A stretch of 64,000 nt of DNA from Candidatus Omnitrophota bacterium (GTDB taxonomy: Bacteria; Hinthialibacterota; Hinthialibacteria; Hinthialibacterales; Hinthialibacteraceae): the NCBI GenBank assembly GCA_013177805.1, contig JABLXU010000029.1, positions 1-64,000 on the forward strand. The letters are read 5' to 3'. This document shows, piece after piece, positions 1 through 9,302 of the stretch (its first letter is position 1; each line of letters begins with the position of its first letter). The notes below the pieces were generated by a model. It did not search any database and had not been told where the DNA came from. It saw nothing but the letters and a program-made list of their open reading frames with translations. A program made the position numbers and the translations under genes.

Positions 1-39
1 CTAGGGGGAATACACCGGGATGTGGGAATGAGAGGCGGG

Positions 40-108
40 GGATCCCTTGGGACTGGGAATTTGGATCCCTTGGTGCTGGGAATTTGGATCCCTTGGGACG
101 GGGTATTC
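40..108. repeat. Three tandem 23-bp repeats
   Basis: Three head-to-tail 23-bp units lie at 40-62, 63-85 and 86-108. Each begins GGATCCCTTGG and ends with a GGG(A/T)ATT(T/C)-like tail. Units 1 and 2 differ at two positions; unit 3 diverges in its second half. They sit downstream of the minus-strand gene ending at 151. No function is evident. Confidence 0.8.
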
Positions 109-150
109 GGATTGAGCCTTGATGAGTGGATACAAGTCCGGAAATCCGTT

Positions 151-1503
151 CTACTCCTCCCGCGGCGGTTTTTCCACGGACCTCTGTGGTATTTCCACGG
201 GCCGCGCCGCGAGGAAACTGAGGATGAATGCCCCTAAAGTGGGGACATATACAAACAAATAATTGAAAAAATGGAAATGTAAAATCTTTGAAGTATCTTT
301 CAAAAACCATGTTCCATTTTCGATTAATATAGATAATTCAATCCAAATCGCATAATTTACGGCAATTGTCACAAATGAAAAGAGGGCTAAATATGTTTCC
401 CAATAAGGGAATTTTTTTGCATATAAAGTCATAACCACCCGGGTTAAAGGAATCAACGCAAATAAATAAAAGTAATCCCAGGTAATCGGATTAATCAATA
501 AGATTAACCCGCTGAACAAAGCAAATGATCCATCGAAATCATTATGACGAATCAGTTGAATTAAAGAGAAAATCAAGACTGTAACGGGGATTATATAGGG
601 CAATACCGGAAGAAATTTCATGTTCGGAAAAGCGGGGGTAAGCGAAAAAACAGGCATATTGGAAGATTCAAAATAAGCGCCATCCGTCATGCGTTTTCCA
701 ATTGCCCACAGCGCGGAATTCCATGGACTGTTTACATGATATTCATACAGGGTAGGCAGGGTTTTGAAATAATATCGCGCGATCGCGGGAAAACCAATAA
801 TGATCCCACAGATAAGATAGCCGGCTAGTAAACAAACACACGCCGTCAATAGGGTTCGGTATTTTTTATGAACTATCAGCACAAAAGCCAATGGCCATGC
901 CAATTGTTTGAGCATCAAGGAAATACCCCATAAAATACCCGCCAACCCATCTTTATTGTGTTTCAAGGCCAACCACATGGCGGAAAGTAAATAAACCATA
1001 AAGCAAGTGGTTTGACCTAAATTTAAATCACCCATAGAAGGATTTATCATAGCGAAAGCCAACGTGTACAGAATAAGCCATGGCCATTGCAAACGTACGC
1101 CTGCAACCAAAAATAAATTTCGAATAGTCAACAGTAAGAAAACGATCTCGCAAAGATACCAAATTCTCTGGGCTGTATAATATTCAAACCACGCCAATGG
1201 AAGCAAAACCAAACCTAATGTTGGAGGATGATGGGAAGGAAAATCAAAATATTTGCGGTTTAATTCACCGACATATTTTTTCGCTAAATCATCAATCTTG
1301 GTGGATATATCATCACCATGCCAGATTGCGTTCGGCATGACATAAACAGCCAAAAAATCGGTTTTGCATATTGTATTATCTGGGAAATATTTGATGATGA
1401 AGATCGCACCCATCACCCCAAATATCACTAATGTGCCTATCCCCAACCACCTTGCATGGTTTGGTGTTTCCTCGATGATTCGTCCGATCGGATGCTGCCT
1501 CAT
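151..1503 (-). CDS. GT87-family (DUF2029) membrane glycosyltransferase
   Basis: A 450-residue multi-spanning membrane protein with about ten hydrophobic segments. After the first helix comes the conserved loop K-T-D-F-L-A-V-Y (Asp49), then H-H-P-P-T-L-G, the pattern of GT87 (DUF2029) polyprenyl-phosphate-sugar-dependent glycosyltransferases. I chose the ATG at 1503 because it overlaps the upstream gene's stop as ATGA and is preceded by AGGAG; a longer frame to 1569 would overlap the neighbour further. It is a clear paralogue of the gene at 36634-38007. The likely role is transfer of a lipid-linked sugar on the outer face of the inner membrane; the substrate is unknown. Confidence 0.75.
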   Translation of the reverse strand: MRQHPIGRIIEETPNHARWLGIGTLVIFGVMGAIFIIKYFPDNTICKTDFLAVYVMPNAIWHGDDISTKIDDLAKKYVGELNRKYFDFPSHHPPTLGLVLLPLAWFEYYTAQRIWYLCEIVFLLLTIRNLFLVAGVRLQWPWLILYTLAFAMINPSMGDLNLGQTTCFMVYLLSAMWLALKHNKDGLAGILWGISLMLKQLAWPLAFVLIVHKKYRTLLTACVCLLAGYLICGIIIGFPAIARYYFKTLPTLYEYHVNSPWNSALWAIGKRMTDGAYFESSNMPVFSLTPAFPNMKFLPVLPYIIPVTVLIFSLIQLIRHNDFDGSFALFSGLILLINPITWDYFYLFALIPLTRVVMTLYAKKFPYWETYLALFSFVTIAVNYAIWIELSILIENGTWFLKDTSKILHFHFFNYLFVYVPTLGAFILSFLAARPVEIPQRSVEKPPREE

Positions 1504-3203
1504 CTCCCCGCTCCTGGATTTATCCTTCGATATAACACCGCGCCGCCGCCCTGTCGCCAAACCTCCCACCCGGCCAGCGTGCGCATGGCCTGGTTCACGT
1601 GCGAATCGTTCTCCAGCAGGGCGATATCGAATCCGTACCGTTCCGCCAGTGCCGTGACCGCCGCGCCGTCGAGGTTCCCATACGCCAGCAAACCCTCATC
1701 GCCATACAGTTCGCACCGGCCGTCGATATACACCCGCAGCCGGGGCGTATGGTAGATCAAAAATCCCCCATACAAAAAGTCATTGAACACCGGTGTGCCC
1801 TCCGGATGGGCTGCCGCGTAGGCCTGGAGTTCGGGCAGCAGCGCCACCGGCCAATGCCGGGGATTCAATTTGGCCCATGGCGTCCCCAATACCGGAACGG
1901 AGACGCTCAACCCATGCAAAACCAGCGCCGGCGCCACCAGACCCCCGGGGACCGCCCACCGCCGCAGGGTATCCCGCCCGGTGCCGGCCGCGTAAGGAAT
2001 CCGCCGGAACGTGACGCTTCCCTTCCGCACCATCCACTCCGTCACCCGGGACTGGAAGAAAAAGTCTCCCAGGGCGATCGTGGCCACCAACGCGAACAAG
2101 GGCGCGTTGCGGATTCGGGTACAGGCCAAATAGAGCCACACCAAGGGAATGAGCCAGGTGATCCGTGGCCGCCGGGGATAAATCCCGGCCAAGACCAGCC
2201 CATAGGCCGCCCCGAAGAACAAAAGGAAAAACGCGCCTTGCCGCCAGGCGGAGACGTGCTCGTCGATCACTTGGGGGACTACGGACGAGCCATAAATCGA
2301 AAACCAGGCCTTGGGGAGTTCCGCGCCGTAGGGATTGATGTAAATCGAAAGAAAACAGAGGAGTACCACGAGATAGAGGACCGCGCCATCCCGGACGCCT
2401 TGGATCGGGGACTCCCACCCGAGAATCTTCCAGGCCGTCCATCCGCCCGCGGCGACCGCCAGGGTCCCCAGCCCGCCCAGGACGCCCCCGTGCAGGTTCG
2501 TCCACAGGATGAACAGGGGAACCAGCCAAGCCAGCCGGTAAACGCTTTTCCGGCCGGATTCATAATCGCCCAGCCAGGCGAACACGATTCCCAGGAGGAG
2601 GATGGAGGCGATCAGCGGCCGGACGTGAAAATGGAGTGAACTGCAGGCAAACGCGAGCGCGAGTATCAAAAAGGCCATCATGAATTGCAGGCCGGAGCGC
2701 GCCAAGCGGTGAAGGATCCAGGCGTAGAACCCCGCCAGGAGGGTGGCCGTGACCAGCAGCAGGCCGTCCAGCCCATCGAGTTTGTGGATAACCGCCATCG
2801 CGCACTCGGCCAGCCATTGCTGCGCGATCCACGGCCGGCCGTGATGGGTGAAGGAAAAAGGATCGGTGTAAATGAGCCGCCCGGATTCGAGCATTCTCTC
2901 GCCCACGGCGGTATGCAGAAAGGTATCCGGATCCTTGAACAGCTCGCTCCGGCCATAGGTCATCAAAAACAGCCAGAAAACCAGGAAGAACAGGGTTTCC
3001 GGGGAGAAATATTGATAACTATTTACCCGAATGCAGGCCTTTCTCAGTGGTTTATTCGTGGTATGTGAATCGATGGGAGCGCGAAACGATCCCCTCTCCC
3101 CCCGGGAGAGGGTTAGGGTGAGGAAAGCCCTGAAAGGGCGAAATTCATCCTTGCTCTGCAGTCGAGTAAACAATCGAGTACATTGTGGCCAATATTTTTT
3201 CAT
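1500..3203 (-). CDS. Multi-pass membrane protein, GT-C glycosyltransferase-like
   Basis: A polytopic membrane protein with an early conserved luminal motif D-P-D-T-F-L-H and D-P-F-S-F-T-H-H-G-R-P-W, followed by Q-Q-W-L-A-E, a pattern of large GT-C-like membrane proteins whose substrate is undefined. About ten helices are followed by a soluble C-terminus with D-F-L-Y-G-G and Y-I-D-G-R. The start is uncertain: the first helix is encoded near 3020, but no ATG, GTG or TTG lies just before it. The ATG at 3203 is the nearest in-frame codon (another at 3236), and that would put a palindromic repeat (3091-3139) inside the N-terminus. The gene is translationally coupled (4-bp overlap) to the GT87 gene downstream. 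Confidence 0.65.
   Translation of the reverse strand: MKKYWPQCTRLFTRLQSKDEFRPFRAFLTLTLSRGERGSFRAPIDSHTTNKPLRKACIRVNSYQYFSPETLFFLVFWLFLMTYGRSELFKDPDTFLHTAVGERMLESGRLIYTDPFSFTHHGRPWIAQQWLAECAMAVIHKLDGLDGLLLVTATLLAGFYAWILHRLARSGLQFMMAFLILALAFACSSLHFHVRPLIASILLLGIVFAWLGDYESGRKSVYRLAWLVPLFILWTNLHGGVLGGLGTLAVAAGGWTAWKILGWESPIQGVRDGAVLYLVVLLCFLSIYINPYGAELPKAWFSIYGSSVVPQVIDEHVSAWRQGAFFLLFFGAAYGLVLAGIYPRRPRITWLIPLVWLYLACTRIRNAPLFALVATIALGDFFFQSRVTEWMVRKGSVTFRRIPYAAGTGRDTLRRWAVPGGLVAPALVLHGLSVSVPVLGTPWAKLNPRHWPVALLPELQAYAAAHPEGTPVFNDFLYGGFLIYHTPRLRVYIDGRCELYGDEGLLAYGNLDGAAVTALAERYGFDIALLENDSHVNQAMRTLAGWEVWRQGGGAVLYRRINPGAGR
3091..3139. repeat. Palindromic REP-like repeat, copy 1
   Basis: Two adjacent hairpins: CCCTCTCC/GGGAGAGGG around 3092-3112 and GCCCT-GAA-AGGGC at 3127-3139. 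On the minus strand the unit reads L-T-L-S-R-G-E-R-G, a signature of dispersed intergenic palindromes. Related copies are near 4450, 9208 and 21311. This copy falls in the doubtful N-terminal part of the gene at 1500-3203. Confidence 0.6.
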
Positions 3204-3513
3204 CACGGCGGTTTCCGCATGGCGCGTCGGTCGCAAGGATCATTCTAGTATCGTCCAGGGGATTGTTTTTTTTAATTGTGATTCAGGATTGCCGCCAAGG
3301 CTTTCCCTCACCCCAGCCCACCACCCCCCCGCCGCTTCCCCCACAACAATCTTACACCCTACGCAACTCGAATTCTTACGCAATTCGAATCCTTTTAAAA
3401 TACCCGGAGGGCGCAACTCTCGCGAAACCGCCGCCGCCGTTGCGGTGGTTTCCCGGAAGTCCCGCCCTCCCGGTCCATGGAGGAGAAAATCGATTGCGGT
3501 ATTGTAACCGGGG
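3204..3513. other. Intergenic region
   Basis: 310 bp between two minus-strand genes. It holds a C-rich tract (about 3290-3350) and a hairpin with arms AAACCGCC and GGTGGTTT near 3426-3452 but no U-tract. That hairpin may end transcription of the response regulator gene upstream. No gene is supported. Confidence 0.5.
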
Positions 3514-4398
3514 TCAATCGGCCTGGCGGCGCAGATACGCCACGTTGCCTTCGACCACCAGATCCTTGTTCTTGCGGAGCTTTCCCGAACCGCCCGTCTT
3601 GGCCGTCTTGCGGGGGCGGATGGTCTTCACCTTGGAATCCATTTCCGGGGCTGGCGGAGTGGCCGCCGGTTCCGGTGGAGCCGGAGGCGTTTCCGGCCGG
3701 GCCGGGGCCGCCGCGGTGGGTTCTGGTGCCTTCCGGCGGGCCAGGTCGCCGTTGCCGCGGTACCATTCCATGGCGTACTGGATGAGTTGCGAAAGGCTTT
3801 GCAGGTGGAGTTTTTCGCGGATATGGACGCGGTAGTTTTCCACTGTTTTGACGCTGATGTTGAGTTTTTCGGCCATTTGGGCGGGCTTAAAGCCCTTGCT
3901 GATCAACTCGAAAATCTCCAGTTCGCGGTTGCTGAGGAGGTCGATGGGCGATTCGGATTCGGTGACGTCGCTGGTCTCCTTGTATTTGCGGTCGAACAGG
4001 GTGCGGGCCATTTCGTCGCTGAGGTACAGGTAGCCGGTGAGCACCTTGCGGATGGCGTTGCGCACCACCTCGGGGGGATCGACCTTTTTCACGTATCCCT
4101 TCGCCCCGGCCCGGAACGAACGCTCGCCGTAGAGATACTCGTCGTGCAGGGTGTAAACCAGGATGGGCAGGTCACGGTTGATCGCTTTGAGTTGCCGGAT
4201 GATCTCAACGCCGTTGAGGTGCTCGATGGTGATATCGGTAATCACCAGGTCCGGTTTGAGTTCCTGGACCAGTTGCACAGCCTGGGGCGCGTCCACCGCT
4301 TCGCCGCAGACCACCAAGTCGTTCTCCATTTTGATCAGCTGGATCAGTCCGTAGCGGACAATGGGCACGGGATCCACAATCAGAATTTTGTGTTTCAT
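3514..4398 (-). CDS. NarL/FixJ-type response regulator (REC-LuxR HTH)
   Basis: A 294-residue transcription regulator. The receiver domain spans about 1-120 with putative phospho-acceptor Asp55 (V-I-T-D-I), Thr83 and Lys104. The usual acidic pair after beta-1 reads V-D-P, so one metal-binding acid is replaced by Pro10. A LuxR-type HTH spans about 153-212 (L-S-N-R-E-L-E-I-F to V-K-T-V-E-N-Y-R). Residues 220-255 are Pro/Ala-rich and 256-290 are basic, an unusual tail for this family. The ATG at 4398 has AGGAG about 16 nt upstream. The leader carries a c-di-GMP-I riboswitch with an intrinsic terminator, so expression probably rises with c-di-GMP. No partner kinase is adjacent. Confidence 0.85.
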   Translation of the reverse strand: MKHKILIVDPVPIVRYGLIQLIKMENDLVVCGEAVDAPQAVQLVQELKPDLVITDITIEHLNGVEIIRQLKAINRDLPILVYTLHDEYLYGERSFRAGAKGYVKKVDPPEVVRNAIRKVLTGYLYLSDEMARTLFDRKYKETSDVTESESPIDLLSNRELEIFELISKGFKPAQMAEKLNISVKTVENYRVHIREKLHLQSLSQLIQYAMEWYRGNGDLARRKAPEPTAAAPARPETPPAPPEPAATPPAPEMDSKVKTIRPRKTAKTGGSGKLRKNKDLVVEGNVAYLRRQAD

Positions 4399-4449
4399 GG
4401 ATTCTACTCACTTTCTCCTGCCAAATTCCCTGAATAGGATCAGCCATTT

Positions 4450-4492
4450 CCCGCCGGGGGGGCTTGCCGTCCCCTCCCCCCGCGTGAGGGAA
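4450..4492. repeat. Palindromic REP-like repeat, copy 2
   Basis: Contains CCCTC (4472-4476) facing GAGGG (4486-4490). The minus strand reads F-S-L-T-R-G-E-G when translated, as in copy 1. It lies in the response regulator leader, between the riboswitch terminator and the start codon. Confidence 0.45.
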
Positions 4493-4682
4493 AACTCCGC
4501 CAGAATGCTTTTGCCGTTCAGAAAGTGGCGCCCGGAGACGATACTTAAGAACGGGTGATGTTTCGGTCCACGCTGATCCATCACCCTCAACCAGCAGAAA
4601 AATCATTATTGCAGAATCAAAGAGCAGAGATTGGAAGAATGCCGCACTGGATGTGAATCCCAACTCTTAATTACCGTTTTTG

Positions 4683-4731
4683 TAAAAACAAAAAGCCAAG
4701 TTGCCGAACCAGCTTTCCTTGGCAACTTGGC
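4683..4731 (-). terminator. Intrinsic terminator of the c-di-GMP riboswitch
   Basis: On the minus strand a perfect 11-bp stem (arms GCCAAGTTGCC at 4731-4721 and GGCAACTTGGC at 4705-4695, 15-nt loop) is followed at once by a T-rich run (TTTTTGTTTTT). The 5' arm is also the conserved 3' part of the upstream aptamer, so aptamer and terminator folds exclude each other. Ligand binding should therefore prevent termination (an ON switch); that direction is inference. Confidence 0.85.
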
Positions 4732-4802
4732 TGTCTCGCACGATTATGACGAGATCCGAAGCTTTCCGTCCCCACCTCGCGATGGGTTTGGCTTGATCAA
4801 GG
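4717..4802 (-). promoter_or_regulatory. c-di-GMP-I (GEMM-I) riboswitch aptamer
   Basis: The 86-nt minus-strand element has the GEMM-I order: P1 (CCTTG with CAAGG at the ends), conserved CCAAACC, a pyrimidine/purine hairpin CCCATC-GCGA-GGTGGG with a GNRA tetraloop, then GGGGACGGAAAGC, a second hairpin (TCTCG/CGAGA) and the 3' motif AGCCAAGTTGCC. Aligned to the Vibrio Vc2 aptamer, the ligand-contacting G20 is kept and the G21-C46 pair is replaced by C-G, a compensatory change. G20 (rather than A20) predicts c-di-GMP over cGAMP. The gene it controls is the response regulator at 3514-4398. Confidence 0.85.
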
Positions 4803-5502
4803 ATAGAACAACGCGATTATTCTCAAAGAAAAGCCACTATACCCTTCGTTTAATTCTTGCCGGACAGGTAGATCAGTTAACTATAAGATTATGAATGTCA
4901 TTTTTATTATATTCATTAATTTACAGAAACTTCAGTTTCCGCGCAAGTCGGGAATCTCCTGATTTTTTTGTAATGAAAAACCCTACACTACGTAGCGGAA
5001 AACCTTACCTCCTTCCCCAATTAGAGACACATAGATATTCCATCTTCCACTCGGCAGTTTTATATAAGACAATCCATCCTGTCCCAAAGCATCAAAAATT
5101 TCCAAAATTTCTCGCGATTCAGCTGTTTCACAAAAATATAGAGTGGTTTCGGGCGGATGGCAATTGGGAAAATCCCTATTTTTGCGTGAGCAAAGGCCTA
5201 ATGCGTATCAGGAAATACCTTACATTCTGTAATCCACCTTGTGCAAATAAACTCCCTAAAAAAGATTTTTTTATGAAATAAGACATTTTTATGGCAAAAA
5301 TATGTATAATTATGTTACGTTTTTGTAGGGTGTAGAATAGAAGGGACGAGTCCCAATCCCACGGCCGCCGTGTCCCGAAAACCGTTTCCCAAAAGTGTTG
5401 TACACCGGTCCCTATTCCGTGAAAGATGTAACAATGGCTTTGCTCGAACCGTTTTGAGAGTAGAATGGCACATATCCGCGGGACGCAAAGGAGCCAGGAG
5501 GC
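4803..5502. other. AT-rich intergenic region upstream of divergent genes
   Basis: About 700 bp that must hold promoters for the riboswitch-led minus gene and the plus-strand gene at 5503. It is strikingly AT-rich from about 4850 to 5320. A perfect TATAAT lies at 5305-5310 but without a convincing -35. An open frame at 4895-5281 has no ribosome site and an unconvincing composition, so I do not call it. Confidence 0.5.
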
Positions 5503-7095
5503 ATGAATCCGATCGTATGCCCGGAATGCGGGGCACAAAATCCGGTGGAAGCGGTGGTCTGCGAACAGTGCAACGCCGATCTTTCCCCGGTCCGGACGCT
5601 CATCGACACCGCCAACCACCATTACAACAAGGCTCTGGCCCTGGCGCATGAAGGCCAACTCGATGAAGCCATCGGGCAGCTGGAAGCGGCGATTTCCCTC
5701 TCCTCGCAAAATCCGCTGTTTTACAACTTGCTGGGAACCCTGAACGCCCGCAAGGGACTGTACAGCGAAGCCATCCGCGCGTGGGAAAACGCCCTCGCCT
5801 TGAATCCGGAAATGGAACGGGCGTATGAAAACATCCAAAAGGCCCAACGCCTGGAACAAGAGCGGGCCGAGGAAGACGAACAACGCCCTCTGCGGTCGAA
5901 CTTTAACCTGGCTTGCGGCGTGGCGGCTGTCTTCTTTTTACTCACCGTGTTATTGGGCGCCAAGGTAGTGCTTCAGGCCCGCTCTATCAAGCAAATCGCC
6001 GCCGACTACGAAGCCAAAAAAACCGAAGCGGCGTCGTGGCAAACCCAGTTCCAGGCGCTGAATACCAAATTCGGGGCGGGCGATATCGAGCAGGCCTTGA
6101 AACAACTCGCTGAGAACCAGGCGGTGCTCGGCGAACGCGACCGCCGCATCCAGGAATTGCAGGGGCAAATTCAAAGCCTTACCGAAAAAAATACGGAAAA
6201 TACCCTGATCTGGCGGGAACGGATCCGGCGCGTTCAGGAAGAAAACGAAAAACTGCGCAAGGAGGCCGAACAACTGGCTCAAGCCCAGGACGCCGCTTCT
6301 AAAAGCGAAACACAGATCGAAACCCTTAAGCAAACCATCAGCAATCTGGAAGAGGCGGTGCGGCTGGCCAATGAACGCGCCGAAAAGCACCGCAACAACC
6401 TGCTGCTGGCCCAGGATAACATCCGCACCCTCAAGGAAGCCCGCGACCATGCCCTGGAAAACTTGCAAAAAGCCCAGGAGCAGGCCGGCCAGACCTACCG
6501 GGATGAAATTCTGAAACTGCGCAACGAAATCGCCGTGCTGGAACGCAAACTGCAGGACCGCGACTACGCCGACTCCATGACCGTCGAAGCGCTCCAGAAT
6601 CTCGAAGCCACCCATTTTGACTTGGCCATGCGCAACGCCGAAAGCGCCTTGGAACGGATACCCGGCCATCCGGCGGCATCCTACCTGCGCGCGACGCTCG
6701 ACCGCATCCTCGCCGATCCCTTGGAACAAGAAATCCGGATTCAGGAAGCGGCGGACCGGGAGAAAAAACGGGGACCCATCAAACAACAACTGGTCGAACG
6801 GAATCTCCGCGAAGCCACCCGGCTGCTCCAGTCAGGAAAATATGAAGAAGCGGCCGCCCTCGCTCACCGCACCCTCGCCCTCGAACCGGACAATCCCAAG
6901 GACGCCAACAACTTGCGGACCCTACTGAAACAAGCCGAGGAAGCCAATCGGGAAATCACCCTGTTGCTCCTGGAAGCCAAACAAAACATCGCTGAAAACA
7001 ATCCCCAGAAGGCGCTCGAATCCCTGGAGAAGGTCCTCAAACGCGCTCCCGCGCATGAAGAAGCCTTGACCCTGAAACAACAAGCGGGACTTTGA
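5503..7095 (+). CDS. Zinc-ribbon, TPR and coiled-coil membrane protein
   Basis: A 530-residue protein. The N-terminal zinc ribbon has C6-x2-C9 and C20-x2-C23. TPR-like helices follow (about 35-115), then a single membrane helix (about 135-157), a long coiled coil (about 160-360, Glu/Gln/Lys-rich heptads) and further TPR-like helices to the end. The ATG at 5503 is preceded by a strong AGGAGG. The layout suggests a scaffold anchored in the inner membrane; no enzymatic motif is seen. The next gene begins within about 60 bp, so the two may be cotranscribed. Confidence 0.8.
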   Translation: MNPIVCPECGAQNPVEAVVCEQCNADLSPVRTLIDTANHHYNKALALAHEGQLDEAIGQLEAAISLSSQNPLFYNLLGTLNARKGLYSEAIRAWENALALNPEMERAYENIQKAQRLEQERAEEDEQRPLRSNFNLACGVAAVFFLLTVLLGAKVVLQARSIKQIAADYEAKKTEAASWQTQFQALNTKFGAGDIEQALKQLAENQAVLGERDRRIQELQGQIQSLTEKNTENTLIWRERIRRVQEENEKLRKEAEQLAQAQDAASKSETQIETLKQTISNLEEAVRLANERAEKHRNNLLLAQDNIRTLKEARDHALENLQKAQEQAGQTYRDEILKLRNEIAVLERKLQDRDYADSMTVEALQNLEATHFDLAMRNAESALERIPGHPAASYLRATLDRILADPLEQEIRIQEAADREKKRGPIKQQLVERNLREATRLLQSGKYEEAAALAHRTLALEPDNPKDANNLRTLLKQAEEANREITLLLLEAKQNIAENNPQKALESLEKVLKRAPAHEEALTLKQQAGL

Positions 7096-7149
7096 TCCGG
7101 CATTCGCATGGTCTGGGGGACCTCCCCTCATCCAAGGCACTTTGCCATG

Positions 7150-9137
7150 AATTGCCTCCCTTACCCGGGCCGTTCGCACTGGATGCCCTGCTTTCCGGCG
7201 CTTCTGTTGGTATACCACTCGCTGGTCTATCCAGCCGTTTTCCTTTTTTGGATCTGCCCGTTTCCGATGACGCGAACTATTTCGGGTACGCCAAGTTGTT
7301 CGCCCTGCATGGCCGGCCTTTGTATGCCGATTGGACCCCGGTCTTGACCTATTGGGGCGCCTTCCTGTACCGGCTGACGCCCCTTTCCTGGTACGGGTTG
7401 TTTTTTGTGTATTCATTCACCTGCAAACTGATATTGCTTTGGGGAATCTATGCTTTCGTGGCCCTCTGTACCCGGGACCGGTCCTGGGCATTCTTGGGGA
7501 CAATTCTGGCCGGCATTGGCCTCACTTATTGGCAGATGAACAACGGCCACGCGTTTCCCGCCGGCCTTATGCTTCTCTTACTCGCCAAGATGATTCACAA
7601 GGGGTCCCTGGATGTTTGGTCCGCCTTGGCCTGCACCGCTCTCTCCTTTTTGTTCCGGCCGGAATATGTGTTTCCCGCTGCTGGCTGGGCCGCCTGGTTT
7701 GTGTGGAAACAGGCGCGGACTGCATCGTGGCGCCGGATCTTCATCCCTGGCAAAACCGGTGTGATTTTCATTTTCGTGGTTATCGGATTATGGCTGCCGG
7801 TGATATCCCGCGGCCGCCTGAACACCGACAGCCTCTCCTTCGCGTTCGCCCAAAAATTCAGGAATTACGCTGTCTCTAACCAACTGGACAAACGGATCGG
7901 CCTTCCTCCCGATGCGGATTGGTTCCAGGTGCTGGACGCCTTCTTCCCCCCCGACCAACGCGAACACCACTCCCTTCCCGCCCGCTGGATCCCTCTCTAC
8001 GATATCGCTTCCGCCAATCCCCAAAATTTCGCCCGTTATGTCTGGGCCAACGCGCGCCCTTTTTTGATCGGCAATTTTCCCTTTACACCAGCCAAATCCC
8101 TTTCGCGAATCATTAACTTCTATGTTTATCTCTCTTTGGGGGTATTCATGGCATGGGTCCTGCTTCGTAAAAGCCCCCCGGATACCTCTCTGATCCTAGT
8201 GGGCAGCCTGATTTTCATCGTAACCGGCGTTCCGCCTTGCCTGTTGATCCAGCCTCTCATTTATTACGTCTATCCCGCGGTGATCTGGTTCACCCTCGTG
8301 ATCCCCTATTTTTGGATCAGGCACATTCCCTGGCGCTTGCCATTTGCAGGCTCTTTGATCCTCGCCGTTCTGGCCGGACAATCCGCCGCTTGGTTCGATT
8401 TGTTGCGCCAACATTCCACCATGACCAATTGGAAACGGGCTATGGTCATCCAGGAAGCGGGAAAACAGATTGCCTTGCAAGGGGCTACCATCGCCGAGGC
8501 CTATCCCGTCTTTTGTTCCGCGTTTGCTGAACCAGTTCCCCGCTCTCTGCATTACCCCACTGGCTGGGACGCCGCGGGACGTTTGCTGACCTATGGTGAA
8601 GGCGGCATCCCCGTGAATTTTATCCTGTTCGAGAAGAATCCGCCGCCGCACCTCGGCCCGGCCACCGCCCGGATGCAAACCTGGATGCAAAAATGGGGCG
8701 AACTCCTCGTGGCCCGGGATGGATATTCGCTTTGGAAAGTCCATCGGCGTCAGGTTGCCCCGCCGGGGACGGTCGTGATCACGGACGACCTCCAGGACGA
8801 AACCGACCTGGCCGGGCGAGAAGACGCCGATGCCCCGGACAACCGTCAACTCGTCATCCACTGGAATTTCGGCGGGGAACGGTTCGCGGATTACCATGTT
8901 TACGTGGCAGTGGATGAAAGCCCCTTCCAATACTTAGGCCGGCCCGGTTCCGGCGAGGCGCGCCTTTTCCCTTGGAATACCGGAAATCCACAGCTGAATC
9001 CCCGTTTTGCCGCAGGTCCGGAATTCGGGCATCAGTACCGTTTTCAGGTGTTTGCCATTCCCGTGGAAGGTTCCGGGGAAAAACCAATCGTCCTCACCAA
9101 CCAAAATCCGGTACAGTTCCAAAAAAAAACCGAATAA
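7150..9137 (+). CDS. Membrane glycosyltransferase-like protein with C-terminal FN3-like domain (apparent frameshift)
   Basis: A polytopic membrane protein with D-D-A-N-Y-F-G-Y-A and P-L-Y-A-D-W early, typical of GT39/PMT-like or O-antigen-type membrane transferases, and about eight helices. From about 8771 the C-terminus is a soluble beta domain (V-V-I-T-D-D, H-W-N, D-Y-H-V-Y-V) shared with the surface protein at 30758-34927. The main frame extends back only to a TTG at 7092 through sequence lacking a first helix. The expected hydrophobic N-terminus (from ATG 7150, L-L-L-V-Y-H-S-L-V-Y-P-A-V-F-L-F) lies in another frame. The frames join at a T6 run (7244-7249) if one T is added. This is a sequencing error, a mutation or programmed slippage. 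Confidence 0.65.
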
Positions 9138-9207
9138 AGGCCAAGTTTTTTTAAGTTTCTCCAACGAAGATCAACCTACCAAAACAGAACAGCGCGAAAA
9201 ACCGATC

Positions 9208-9246
9208 GGGTACCCTTTAAGGGCAACCCTCTCCCAAGGGGAGCGG
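9208..9246. repeat. Palindromic REP-like repeat, copy 3
   Basis: CCCTTTAAGGG is followed by CCCTCTCCC-AA-GGGGAG; on the plus strand it translates as L-R-A-T-L-S-Q-G-E-R, the same signature as the other copies. It lies between convergent genes ending at 9137 and 9303. Confidence 0.55.
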
Positions 9247-9302
9247 AAATTGCATACCTTTTTTCTAGGGAACGAATCGAGGAAAAACACTACGGAACAA
9301 AT

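Noticed and set aside
4895..5281. 128-residue open frame on the plus strand
   Set aside because: It lies in AT-rich intergenic DNA, lacks a ribosome site and has no recognisable domain or typical amino acid composition.
5478..5490. GGGACGCAAAG string resembling a GEMM riboswitch core before the gene at 5503
   Set aside because: The hairpin and CAAACC part upstream and the 3' P1/P3 parts are missing, and the start codon follows within 15 bp.
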